Part shown: positions 54,637 to 62,897 of the stretch, piece after piece
How positions within the stretch are numbered: the stretch's first letter is position 1
How the letters are laid out: each line of letters starts with the position of its first letter
NCBI RefSeq assembly: GCF_001637225.1
Contig: NZ_LVJI01000048.1
Span: 186,001 to 250,000, forward strand
DNA from: Paenibacillus antarcticus
Lineage (GTDB): Bacteria > Bacillota > Bacilli > Paenibacillales > Paenibacillaceae
Reading direction: 5' to 3'
Length of the DNA stretch: 64,000 nt
Program-made: the position numbers and the translations under genes
The notes under the pieces: model-generated
What the model saw: only the letters and a program-made list of their open reading frames with translations
The model's database searches: none
What the model was told of the DNA's origin: nothing

Positions 54637-54720
54637 TCAATAAGTGGTTTACCGCAAAATTTGTCGTTTTATATATACTTATGTCATCATAATTCGATAA
54701 ATCATTAGGAGGAAATAATA

Positions 54721-54987
54721 ATGTTAAAAGCAACTGGTATTGTAAGAAAAGTGGATGAATTGGGTCGTATTGTATTGCCGATTGAATTACGTAGAACTTT
54801 AGGGATTGAAATCAAAGATGGTTTGGAAATATTTGTAGATGGAGACCGTATCGTACTTAAAAAATATGAGCCTTCATGTATCTTCACTGGAAACGCTGAG
54901 GATCTAATTTATTTCAAAGGTAAAATGATTAGCAAAGCGGCTATGGAAGAAATGATTTCAATATATAACACTTCTTTCTCTAAATAA
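54721..54987 (+). CDS. abrB: AbrB family transition-state regulator
   Basis: An 88-residue DNA-binding protein. The N-terminal ~50 residues match the AbrB swapped-hairpin domain almost residue for residue (TGIVRKVDELGRIVLPIELRRTLGIEIKDGLEIF ends in the expected DGDRIVLKKY; quoted part exceeds the core, residues 4-37). The C-terminal multimerisation half is more divergent, without the cysteine-pair CQVTGE of classical AbrB but with CIFTGNAEDL. It could be AbrB itself or a paralogue such as Abh. In Bacillales AbrB represses biofilm, antibiotic and sporulation-related genes during growth. AGGAGG lies eight bases upstream; monocistronic with a strong terminator. Confidence 0.85.
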   Translation: MLKATGIVRKVDELGRIVLPIELRRTLGIEIKDGLEIFVDGDRIVLKKYEPSCIFTGNAEDLIYFKGKMISKAAMEEMISIYNTSFSK

Positions 54988-55012
54988 TACCAATCAGCTT
55001 ATCATGATATAT

Positions 55013-55072
55013 AAAAAGGGAGCCGCCCATAGGTCTGATGTATCTAGACCTATGGGCGACTCCCTTTTTTTT
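55013..55072 (+). terminator. Strong terminator of abrB
   Basis: GGGAG.CGCCCATAGGTCT pairs with AGACCTATGGGCG.CTCCC, about 19 pairs with one mismatch, followed by nine T. Confidence 0.95.
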
Positions 55073-55093
55073 GGGCTAGCTATACTTAAAACG

Positions 55094-55135
55094 AAAACAG
55101 TAGACTAAGGATCATCCCATTAGCCTACTGTTTGT
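55094..55135 (-). terminator. Terminator of gltD, second member of the repeated hairpin family
   Basis: AAACAGTAG.CTAA / TTAG.CTACTGTTT hairpin followed on the minus strand by GTTTTCG. Over its full length (including the GGATCAtCCcATTAGCCTAC core) it is similar to the terminator at 39759-39808. Confidence 0.7.
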
Positions 55136-55148
55136 TATTATTAAATAT

Positions 55149-56636
55149 TTAGACGAGTACTGTAGAACCCATTAGGTATTTATCCACTTCACGAGCGGCT
55201 TCGCGTCCCTCATTAATAGCCCATACTACCAAGCTTTGTCCACGGCGCATATCTCCTGCTGCAAATACTTTGTCCACATTGGTCGTATATCTACCTTTAT
55301 GTGCTTTCACATTCGAACGACGATCCGTTTCAAGACCTAACTTCTGTATCAAAGTCTGTTCAGGACCATCAAATCCAATGGCGATTAACGCCATTTGTGC
55401 TTTAAATATACGTTCTGTTCCAGGAACAGGCTGATACACTTTACGACCCGTATCATCAATCAAGCGCTGAATTTGCACCGTATGCAATTCTTGTAATTGA
55501 CCCGAATCATCGCCTACAAATTTCGTTGTCATAATAGAGAACTCACGCGGATCCTGCCCGTAAATAGCTTTCGCTTCCTCTTGAGCATAATCTAATGTAT
55601 ATACATTTGGAAATTGAGGCCACGGATTGCCTAATGAATCACGCTCAAGTGGTGCCTTGTCATGGGTACCGAACTGCGTAATACTATTACAGCCATGACG
55701 GAGTGACGTTGCCACACAGTCAGAACCTGTATCCCCACCACCGATAACAATGACATCTTTATCTTTAGCAGAAATATAATTTCCATCTTCTAATCCTGAA
55801 TCTAAAAAACTCTTAATTGTTCCATTCAAATACGTCATCGCATAATGGACACCCACAAGATCTGAACCTTCAATGTTGAACTCACGAGGTTTCGTTGCAC
55901 CTCCGCAGAGAACGACAGCATCATATTCATCCACTAATTGCTGCGCAGGTATGTTACCACCGATCTCCGCGTTAGTCACAAATTCAATTCCTTCGGCTTC
56001 AAGTATATCTACGCGACGTTGTACAACGCCTTTATCAAGCTTCATAGCCGGAATCCCGTAGGTCAACAACCCACCGATACGATCAGCACGCTCATAGACC
56101 GTTACGTTATGCCCTGCCTTATTGAGTTGAGCCGCTGCTGCAAGCCCTGCTGGACCAGAACCTACCACTGCTACACGTTTACCTGTGCGTCTCTCAGGAG
56201 GCTTAGGAACAACCCAGCCCTCTTCAAAACCTTTATCAATAATCGCTTGCTCAATTGTTTTAATCGTTACCGGTTGACCAATTAAGCCCACGGTACAAGA
56301 ACCTTCACAAGGTGCTGGACAGACACGACCTGTGAATTCAGGAAAATTGTTCGTTTTATGTAAACGATCCAGTGCCTCTCTCCATAATCCACGATAAATT
56401 AAATTATTCCATTCTGGAATTAGATTATTTACAGGACAACCTGATGTTCCTCCAGCCATATCAATCCCCGTATGACAATATGGCGTTCCGCAATCCATAC
56501 AGCGAGCACCTTGCGTCCGAAGCTCTTCTTCAGACATATGTTTATGAAATTCTTCCCAATCTTTGATCCGCTCCGATGGATCACGATCTATAGGAAGCTG
56601 ACGACTAAATTCCATAAAGCCTGTTGGCGTAGACAT
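55149..56636 (-). CDS. gltD: Glutamate synthase (NADPH) small subunit
   Basis: A 495-residue FAD- and iron-sulfur protein. Two cysteine clusters near the N-terminus (ARCMDCGTPYCH...CPVNNLIPEWN and GRVCPAPCEGSCT) bind [4Fe-4S] centres; GSGPAGLAAAAQL binds FAD; VIGGGDTGSDCVA binds NADPH; and FAAGDMRRGQSLVVWA is the C-terminal FAD motif. It passes electrons from NADPH to the large subunit that forms glutamate from glutamine and 2-oxoglutarate. The large-subunit gene is not in this window, and the gene is monocistronic here. GGAGGAATAGG precedes the ATG. Confidence 0.94.
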   Translation of the reverse strand: MSTPTGFMEFSRQLPIDRDPSERIKDWEEFHKHMSEEELRTQGARCMDCGTPYCHTGIDMAGGTSGCPVNNLIPEWNNLIYRGLWREALDRLHKTNNFPEFTGRVCPAPCEGSCTVGLIGQPVTIKTIEQAIIDKGFEEGWVVPKPPERRTGKRVAVVGSGPAGLAAAAQLNKAGHNVTVYERADRIGGLLTYGIPAMKLDKGVVQRRVDILEAEGIEFVTNAEIGGNIPAQQLVDEYDAVVLCGGATKPREFNIEGSDLVGVHYAMTYLNGTIKSFLDSGLEDGNYISAKDKDVIVIGGGDTGSDCVATSLRHGCNSITQFGTHDKAPLERDSLGNPWPQFPNVYTLDYAQEEAKAIYGQDPREFSIMTTKFVGDDSGQLQELHTVQIQRLIDDTGRKVYQPVPGTERIFKAQMALIAIGFDGPEQTLIQKLGLETDRRSNVKAHKGRYTTNVDKVFAAGDMRRGQSLVVWAINEGREAAREVDKYLMGSTVLV

Positions 56637-56817
56637 AACCCTATTCCTCCATCCCGTTCTCTCTTCAACATAATTATTTATATAAGTACATAAATATGCG
56701 AATGAATAAATACGCTACAATTTATATTATTCTAGCATCCCCATGAATTTATATTAATGGATTATCCGCATTATTATTTGTACTATTTATCATTAAAGTA
56801 ACAGGACATGGAAGGGT

Positions 56818-57309
56818 TTAACAGTTATTGCGGTTATAGATATAGAAACGATAATCATACGGATTTTTCTCGTCTCTCACCCCTGGAATTTCCTCTGATA
56901 ATGTCCAACAAGTCCAGTCTATATCTGGAAACACAGTGTCGCCTTCAAAGTCTTCATCAATTCTTGTCACAAGCAGACGGTCCGCATATGGCAACCATTT
57001 CTCATAAATCTGTGCCCCGCCAATGATCATAAGCTCTTGATTATTTGCATAATCTAACGCCTCTTCTAGACTATGAATAATCTGAGCATCATGTGACTTA
57101 TATTCTGAATCACGTGTCATCACAATATTCGTGCGATCCTTTAATGGTTTACCACCAAAAGACTCCCACGTTTTCCTTCCCATTACAACAGGCTTACCTA
57201 TCGTTTGTTCTTTGAAGAAAGCCATATCACGTGGTAAACGCCACGGCATTCCATTGTCTTTTCCCATGACACCATTGCGGCCCATGGCCCAAATCATCGT
57301 AATACCCAT
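56818..57309 (-). CDS. dfrA: Dihydrofolate reductase
   Basis: A 163-residue enzyme reducing dihydrofolate to tetrahydrofolate with NADPH. Landmarks: MIWAMGRNGVMGKDNGMPWRLPRD, with the catalytic-type aspartate in PRDMAFF, VVMGRKTWESFG (NADPH loop) and MIIGGAQIYEKWLPYADRL. ATG 57309 has GAGGAG eight bases upstream; the frame is open much further upstream but there it overlaps thyA on the same strand and is not protein-like. It lies 25 bp after thyA, forming the usual thyA-dfrA pair, since thymidylate synthase oxidises the cofactor that this enzyme regenerates. Confidence 0.95.
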   Translation of the reverse strand: MGITMIWAMGRNGVMGKDNGMPWRLPRDMAFFKEQTIGKPVVMGRKTWESFGGKPLKDRTNIVMTRDSEYKSHDAQIIHSLEEALDYANNQELMIIGGAQIYEKWLPYADRLLVTRIDEDFEGDTVFPDIDWTCWTLSEEIPGVRDEKNPYDYRFYIYNRNNC

Positions 57310-57334
57310 TCGTATCTCCTCTCTCTCTTTCTTT

Positions 57335-58129
57335 CTATATGGCCACTGGAGCTTTAATCCCAGGATGATATTTATAATCAACAAATTCGAAATCTTCAAA
57401 ACGATAATCAAAGATAGAATCAGGTTTACGATGAATAACCAGTTCTGGAAGATCATAAGGTTCACGCTGTAGTTGAGTATGCACTTGCTCCATGTGATTT
57501 GAATAAATATGCACATCGCCACCGGACCAAATAAACTCATCCACCTCTAGACCGCACTGCTGAGCCACCATATGAGTTAGTAACGCGTAACTCGCAATGT
57601 TAAACGGCAGGCCTAAAAATGTATCTACAGAACGCATAGTAAGCATACAAGACAGCTTGCCACCTGCAACATAGAACTGAAATACAAAATGGCATGGCGG
57701 AAGTTTCATTTGGTCAATTTCAGCTACATTCCATGCACTTACAATATGTCGACGCGAATCAGGATTATTCTTAATCGCTTCAATCACATTCGCGATTTGA
57801 TCGATCCGTTCTCCACTTGGGGATTCCCAAGATCTCCACTGTGAGCCATACACAGGGCCCAATTCCCCGTTCTCATCAGCCCATTCATCCCATATCGAGA
57901 CGCCATTTTCTTTCAAATACTTTATATTTGTGTCACCACTTATGAACCATAACAGTTCATGAATGACAGATTTAAGATGAACTCTCTTTGTCGTTAATAG
58001 TGGGAACCCTTTGGATAAATCAAAACGAAGCTGACGTCCAAATACGGATACCGTCCCTGTGCCTGTCCGATCTTCTTTAGGTGTACCGTTGTCTAATATG
58101 TCTTGTAGCAATTCTAAATAATTCTTCAC
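57335..58129 (-). CDS. thyA: Thymidylate synthase
   Basis: A 264-residue ThyA. N-terminal DRTGTGTVSVFGRQLRFDL, the active-site cysteine in LPPCHFVFQFYV, VDTFLGLPFNIASYALL and HIYSNHMEQV...RKPDSIFDYRFEDF are all standard. It methylates dUMP to dTMP using methylene-tetrahydrofolate. The short ~264-residue form is the E. coli type (B. subtilis ThyB-like) rather than the phage-type ThyA. First gene of the thyA-dfrA operon; a long AT-rich region with inverted repeats lies upstream. Confidence 0.96.
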   Translation of the reverse strand: MKNYLELLQDILDNGTPKEDRTGTGTVSVFGRQLRFDLSKGFPLLTTKRVHLKSVIHELLWFISGDTNIKYLKENGVSIWDEWADENGELGPVYGSQWRSWESPSGERIDQIANVIEAIKNNPDSRRHIVSAWNVAEIDQMKLPPCHFVFQFYVAGGKLSCMLTMRSVDTFLGLPFNIASYALLTHMVAQQCGLEVDEFIWSGGDVHIYSNHMEQVHTQLQREPYDLPELVIHRKPDSIFDYRFEDFEFVDYKYHPGIKAPVAI

Positions 58130-58271
58130 TGATTAAAGCACCTCACTATATTTTATATCGCTTATACGTGACAAGCCTATTCGAATCTTTGTGTTCTAAG
58201 TGTAACATGTATTTATCATTAAAATAAATATATACACTTCAATAAATTTTAATCTATAGAGTCATGTAGGA

Positions 58272-58456
58272 GGTCTCTACGATAACGGATTGTCCTTCCG
58301 ATCGCTGTTGCCCTTTGATTTCTTGATTGTATACCGCCTATAGCGGTTGGAATCATAGTTCATGTATATGCTTCCGAAGTAGCTTTCCTAAGAAAAGCTT
58401 GTAGGTAAACGCTATCGCTTCATCAGGACAATTCCGTCACCTTCGCTACTTCGATG
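58272..58456 (-). repeat. Intergenic repeat, copy 1 (inverted relative to copy 2)
   Basis: On the minus strand it begins GAAGTAGCGAAGGTGACGGAA, has AAGCGATAGCG, AACCGCTATAG, ATCAAGAAAT and ACAGCGATCGGA, and ends near CCGTTATCG. The same blocks occur in the same order on the plus strand at 58857-58992. Most of it could form part of a large imperfect stem with copy 2. No protein is encoded. Confidence 0.65.
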
Positions 58457-58856
58457 AATATCCATCCTTTTTTCTGCAACAGTTAATTTCGATTTAGACT
58501 CTCCATCAGAACAGCAATAGGAAATTGAGATATTCGTTATTACACTGGAAAATGCAGCAGGTAAAAATTGGCTAAAATGATACCATTATTATTGAGCTTT
58601 TTCGGGTTGTAAAATCACCATGTTTCAAAATAGAACGTATTGAATCACCCGGATAATTCACAGTTGTATTAATCATGCACACGAGTTTACTCTGAAGAAT
58701 CCCTTCTTCCAAATCCATTGTCAGAAAGTTGTTGTTTGCTACTATTAGAAAATATAAACACATCGCTTTTTTAAATACTGCTAAGGAGTACTTCCATTAC
58801 GCCAAAAGAGTACTTCCTTTGTTTTTGGGATGATCTAATATAACTTGTTATGTTCA

Positions 58857-58992
58857 AAGTAGCGCAGAGGACGGAACATTTCGGAAAAGCGATAGCGCTC
58901 GCCTTGGTCTTCGAATTTCAACCGCTACAGCGATTTCAATCCAGAAATTTGGAGACCACAGCGATTGGAGAAAAGGTCCGTTCTCGGAGCGT
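58857..58992 (+). repeat. Intergenic repeat, copy 2
   Basis: Blocks AAGTAGCGCAGAGGACGGAA, AAGCGATAGCG, AACCGCTACAG, ATCCAGAAAT, ACAGCGATTGGA and CCGTTCTCGGAGCG match copy 1 in order but on the opposite strand. Higher GC than its surroundings. It has the look of a dispersed non-coding repeat that decayed independently from copy 1. The 400 bp between the copies (58457-58856) hold no supported gene. Confidence 0.65.
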
Positions 58993-59007
58993 CCACCCAA
59001 AAAGCAT

Positions 59008-59058
59008 CAAAAAAAGTGCCCCTAACCATTTTATCAATGGCTAGGAGCACTCTTTTTT
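59008..59058 (-). terminator. Terminator of the pyruvate dehydrogenase operon
   Basis: AGTGCTCCTAGCCATTGATA / ATGGTTAGGGGCACT stem (59015-59051) followed on the minus strand by TTTTTTTGATG. It can also work in the plus direction (TTTTTTAT). Confidence 0.92.
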
Positions 59059-59077
59059 ATATATAAGTTACGATTTC

Positions 59078-60499
59078 TTATTTACGCGGAGCCATCATGT
59101 GAATTGGGTTACCAAGAGCTAGCTCGGCACCTTCCATCACGATTTCACCCAATGTTGGGTGAGCATGAATTGTCAAAGCGATGTCTTCAAGTGTTGCACC
59201 CATTTCGATAGCCAAACCAAGTTCAGCAATCAAGTTGGAAGCTTCAAGACCTGCAATGTGGCATCCTAGAACAAGGTCAGTACCTTTTTCAGAGATCAAC
59301 TTCACGAAGCCGTCAGGGCTATTTAGAGACAATGCGCGACCGTTACCGGCAAATGGGAATTTAGCTACAACAACTTCATAGCCTTTATCCTTCGCTTCTT
59401 TCTCTGTATAACCAACGCTTGCACATTCAGGATCTGTGAATGCAACTGCTGGGATACACTTGTAATCAATTACAGATGCATGACCAGAGATAGCTTCAGC
59501 AGCTACTTTAGCTTCATAGGAAGCTTTATGAGCAAGAGCAGGACCTGCTACGATATCACCAATAGCGAAGATGTGTGGGAAGTTCGTACGACCTTGATGG
59601 TCAACTTTAACTAATCCACGTTCGTCCATTTCGATACCTACAAGATCAAGACCAAGTTCACCATCTGTATTCGGACGACGTCCAACTGTAACAAGCAAGT
59701 ACTCAGCAGTTACTTCTTTGGACTCTCCACCAACAGAATATTTCACAGTAACGTCTTTATCTGTTTGTGTAGCACTTTCAGCTTTAGCATTAGTGATGAT
59801 TTCAATACCTGTTTTCGTCATGTTCTTAACAACAAGTTTAGTCATATCTGGATCGAAACCGTTAAGTACGGATTCCAAGCCTTCAACGATTGTTACTTTT
59901 GTTCCGAATTTCGAGAACATTTGACCAAGTTCAGCACCGATATATCCACCACCGATAACAATTAGGCTCTTCGGAATTTCAGGAAGATCCAATGCTTCAG
60001 TTGAAGACATAATACGACCACCGAATGGGAATGGTTTAAGTTCGATTGGACGAGAACCTGTAGCGATAATACAGTTCTTGAAACGGTAACGTGGAGATTC
60101 GTGATCATTGAAGACACGAGCTTCGTTCTCATTGATGAACATACATTCACCATTGAATACTTCCACTTTGTTACCTTTAAGTAATCCAGCAACGCCACCA
60201 GTCAATTTCTTAACAACACTGTTTTTGAATTCTTGTGTTTTACCGAAATCCACTTTCACGTTGTCTGCACTTACCCCAAATGCAGCACCATGTTGTGCAG
60301 ACTCATAATGATGAGCAGCAGCAATCAAAGCTTTGGAAGGAATACAACCGCGGTTAAGGCATACGCCACCAACTTCGGATTTATCCACGATTAATACTTT
60401 TTGACCTAGTTGAGCAGCACGAATTGCTGCCACATAACCACCAGGACCTGCACCAATGACTAATGTATCGATATCAAGAGAAGCGTCTCCAACTACCAT
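59078..60499 (-). CDS. pdhD: Dihydrolipoamide dehydrogenase (E3)
   Basis: A 473-residue flavoprotein that reoxidises the lipoyl arm of E2 with NAD+. FAD motif VIGAGPGGYVAAIRAAQ, redox-active disulfide in GGVCLNRGCIPSKAL, NAD motif VIGGGYIGAELGQMF, FAIGDIVAGPALAHKA and the C-terminal HAHPTLGEIVMEGA with the active-site histidine. GGAGG precedes the ATG. Last gene of the operon, three bases after pdhC's stop, followed by a strong terminator. Confidence 0.96.
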   Translation of the reverse strand: MVVGDASLDIDTLVIGAGPGGYVAAIRAAQLGQKVLIVDKSEVGGVCLNRGCIPSKALIAAAHHYESAQHGAAFGVSADNVKVDFGKTQEFKNSVVKKLTGGVAGLLKGNKVEVFNGECMFINENEARVFNDHESPRYRFKNCIIATGSRPIELKPFPFGGRIMSSTEALDLPEIPKSLIVIGGGYIGAELGQMFSKFGTKVTIVEGLESVLNGFDPDMTKLVVKNMTKTGIEIITNAKAESATQTDKDVTVKYSVGGESKEVTAEYLLVTVGRRPNTDGELGLDLVGIEMDERGLVKVDHQGRTNFPHIFAIGDIVAGPALAHKASYEAKVAAEAISGHASVIDYKCIPAVAFTDPECASVGYTEKEAKDKGYEVVVAKFPFAGNGRALSLNSPDGFVKLISEKGTDLVLGCHIAGLEASNLIAELGLAIEMGATLEDIALTIHAHPTLGEIVMEGAELALGNPIHMMAPRK

Positions 60500-60501
60500 G
60501 A

Positions 60502-61824
60502 TTAAACCTCCATTACTAATAGCTCAGGGTTATTGAGCAGTGTTTTAATGTAGTTCATAAAGTTTTGTGCAGTAGCGCCATCGATAATACGGTGGTCAAA
60601 GCTTAAGGACAATGCCATAACTGGTGCAATAACAATTTCACCATTCTTAACTACGGCTTTTTCAGAGATACGACCTGTACCCAAGATTGCAACTTCAGGG
60701 AAGTTGATGATTGGAGTAAAGAACATACCACCAGCAGAACCGATGTTAGAGATTGAAATTGTACTACCCTTCATTTCGTTAGGGGACAATTTACCATCGC
60801 GTCCACGAACCGCTAGGTCTTTGATTGAATCAGCAACCATCCAGATGCTCTTACGATCAGCATCTTTGATTACTGGAACGATCAAGCCATTGTCTGTATC
60901 TGTAGCAATACCGATATTGTAGTATTTCTTGTATACAATTTCGTTGCTTTCTTCATCAATCATTGCGTTAAGAGCAGGGAATTGACGGCAAGCCGCAACA
61001 AGTGCTTTCACGATAAATGGAAGATAAGTAACTTTAATTCCTTTTTTCTCAGCAATTGGTTTCATACGTGTACGGAAGTCCACCAAATCAGTTACATCTA
61101 CTTCATCCATAATTGTAACGTGTGGAGCAGTGTAAGCCGATTTAACCATCGCGTTAGAGATCATTTTACGGATACCCTTGAATGGCACGCGCTCTTCTTC
61201 ACCGCTAGCATTAACCGAAGTTGTTGCTGCTGAAGTCGCTTTAGGCGCTTCTTCAGTTGAAGCTGCAGCTGCCGGTGCTGATGAAGTTGCTTGACCACCA
61301 TTCTTAAAGGATTCAACATCTTCCTTCGTAACTTTACCGTTATTACCAGTACCCGTTACTGTAGAGATATCAATACCTTGTTCACGAGCGAATTTACGCA
61401 CGCTAGGCGTTGCAAGTACGTCTTTGTTAGGAGCTGCAGGAGCTGTTGTTGCTGCTCCGCCTTCTTTAGCATCAGCAGGACTGGATCCAGCTGGTGAAGA
61501 AGTTGTGTCCGCGCTACCTTTTGCTGCGTCTGCTTCTTGACTAGAATGATCTCCAGTTGGAGCATCTTGCTCAGGAACGTCACCTACAGCATCAATAACA
61601 GCTACAACGTCACCTACGCGACATACTTGTCCGTCTTTGGTTAGCACTTCTAGTACTGTACCATCCACTGGACATGGAACTTCAATCACTGCTTTGTCAT
61701 TCTGTACTTCCATTACGATAGAATCATCAGTGACTTTATCACCTACTTTGATATGCATCTTGATGATTTCGCCTTCATGTAAACCTTCGCCTAATTCTGG
61801 GAAACGGTATTCAAATTTAGCCAA
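60502..61824 (-). CDS. pdhC: Dihydrolipoamide acetyltransferase (E2)
   Basis: A 440-residue E2. Lipoyl domain at about 1-80 with the lipoylated lysine in VQNDKAVIEVPCP; an Ala/Pro/Ser/Thr linker; a peripheral subunit-binding domain (ATPSVRKFAREQGIDISTVTG, about 137-172); a second linker; and the catalytic acyltransferase domain (about 205-440) with SLSFDHRIIDGATAQNFM. It forms the core of the pyruvate dehydrogenase complex. The start is a TTG with GGAGG eight bases upstream. Located between pdhB (33 bp gap) and pdhD (2-3 bp). Confidence 0.96.
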   Translation of the reverse strand: MAKFEYRFPELGEGLHEGEIIKMHIKVGDKVTDDSIVMEVQNDKAVIEVPCPVDGTVLEVLTKDGQVCRVGDVVAVIDAVGDVPEQDAPTGDHSSQEADAAKGSADTTSSPAGSSPADAKEGGAATTAPAAPNKDVLATPSVRKFAREQGIDISTVTGTGNNGKVTKEDVESFKNGGQATSSAPAAAASTEEAPKATSAATTSVNASGEEERVPFKGIRKMISNAMVKSAYTAPHVTIMDEVDVTDLVDFRTRMKPIAEKKGIKVTYLPFIVKALVAACRQFPALNAMIDEESNEIVYKKYYNIGIATDTDNGLIVPVIKDADRKSIWMVADSIKDLAVRGRDGKLSPNEMKGSTISISNIGSAGGMFFTPIINFPEVAILGTGRISEKAVVKNGEIVIAPVMALSLSFDHRIIDGATAQNFMNYIKTLLNNPELLVMEV

Positions 61825-61857
61825 TGTTTTTACCTCCTTATTAATGACTGCGAGCTG

Positions 61858-62835
61858 TTAGTATTCCAACACGGTATTAACAGCTTTGATAATACGTGCT
61901 GGTGTTGGGAGCCATGAATCTTCGATCTGTGCAAAAGGATAAATAGTGTCTGGACCCGCAACACGAAGTACTGGAGCTTCCAAGTGTAGAATAGCTTTTT
62001 CGTTGATTTGAGCAATAACTTCAGCTGCAATACCAGCACTCTTCTGTGCTTCCTGTACAACAATTGCACGATTCGTTTTCTTAATAGATGTAACAATCGT
62101 ATCTATATCAAGTGGATTTAATGTACGTAAGTCAATAATTTCCGCTTTGATTCCTGATTTCTCCAATTCATCAGCTGCTTTCGTAGCTGTGTGAACAGTC
62201 ATTCCGTAAGAAATGATGGTTACATCGGAACCTTCACGAACGATATTAGCTTTACCAAGTTCAATGGTGTATTCACCTTCTGGAACTTCTGCACGGAATG
62301 CATGATAAAGATTTAAATGCTCCATAAAGAATACTGGATCGTTGTCGCGAATTGCAGAGATCAATAGTCCTTTTGCATCGTAAGGATTAGATGGTACTAC
62401 TACTTTAATACCCGGAGTTTGAGCAATCAAACCTTCCAAGGAATCTGTGTGTAGCTCTGCCGCTTTAACTCCACCACCAAATGGTGTACGGAACACGATT
62501 GGAGAATGGTAACGTCCACCTGAACGGTAACGCATACGAGCTGCTTGAATCAACATTTGATCCATCGCTTCAAAGATAAATCCAATAAATTGAATCTCAG
62601 CAATTGGACGGAATCCTTGGATACCAAGTCCTACAGCTAATCCACCGATTGCGGATTCAGCTAGTGGAGTATCAAATACACGATCTTCTCCGAAAGCTTT
62701 TTGCAAACCTTCTGTTACGCGGAAAACACCACCTACATTCCCTACATCTTCTCCGAAGATCAAGACGTTCGGATCACGTTCAAGTTCTACGCGCATCGCA
62801 TCACGAATTGCTTCTTTCATATTCATTTGAGCCAT
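61858..62835 (-). CDS. pdhB: Pyruvate dehydrogenase E1 component, beta subunit
   Basis: A 325-residue transketolase-like subunit. MNMKEAIRDAMRVELERDPN, VLIFGEDVGNVGGVFRVTEGL, DTPLAESAIGGLAVGLG and GGRYHSPIVFRTPFGGG fit E1-beta, with the C-terminal domain IDLRTLNPLDIDTIV and RVAGPDTIYPFAQIE. It completes the thiamine diphosphate active site with the alpha subunit. AAGGAGG precedes the ATG. Second gene of the operon. Confidence 0.96.
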   Translation of the reverse strand: MAQMNMKEAIRDAMRVELERDPNVLIFGEDVGNVGGVFRVTEGLQKAFGEDRVFDTPLAESAIGGLAVGLGIQGFRPIAEIQFIGFIFEAMDQMLIQAARMRYRSGGRYHSPIVFRTPFGGGVKAAELHTDSLEGLIAQTPGIKVVVPSNPYDAKGLLISAIRDNDPVFFMEHLNLYHAFRAEVPEGEYTIELGKANIVREGSDVTIISYGMTVHTATKAADELEKSGIKAEIIDLRTLNPLDIDTIVTSIKKTNRAIVVQEAQKSAGIAAEVIAQINEKAILHLEAPVLRVAGPDTIYPFAQIEDSWLPTPARIIKAVNTVLEY

Positions 62836-62897
62836 TGCTTCATATCCTCCTTAAACATTCGCAGTCACGTTGGTTATTTATATGTTGTAAATTATCT

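Noticed and set aside
57310..57540. Longer N-terminus for dihydrofolate reductase overlapping thyA
   Set aside because: The normal start at 57309 has a good ribosome binding site and gives the standard protein length; the extension is unlike any reductase.
58572..58763. 63-codon minus-strand frame between the intergenic repeats
   Set aside because: No ribosome binding site and no recognisable motif; possibly a remnant, but not supportable as a gene.
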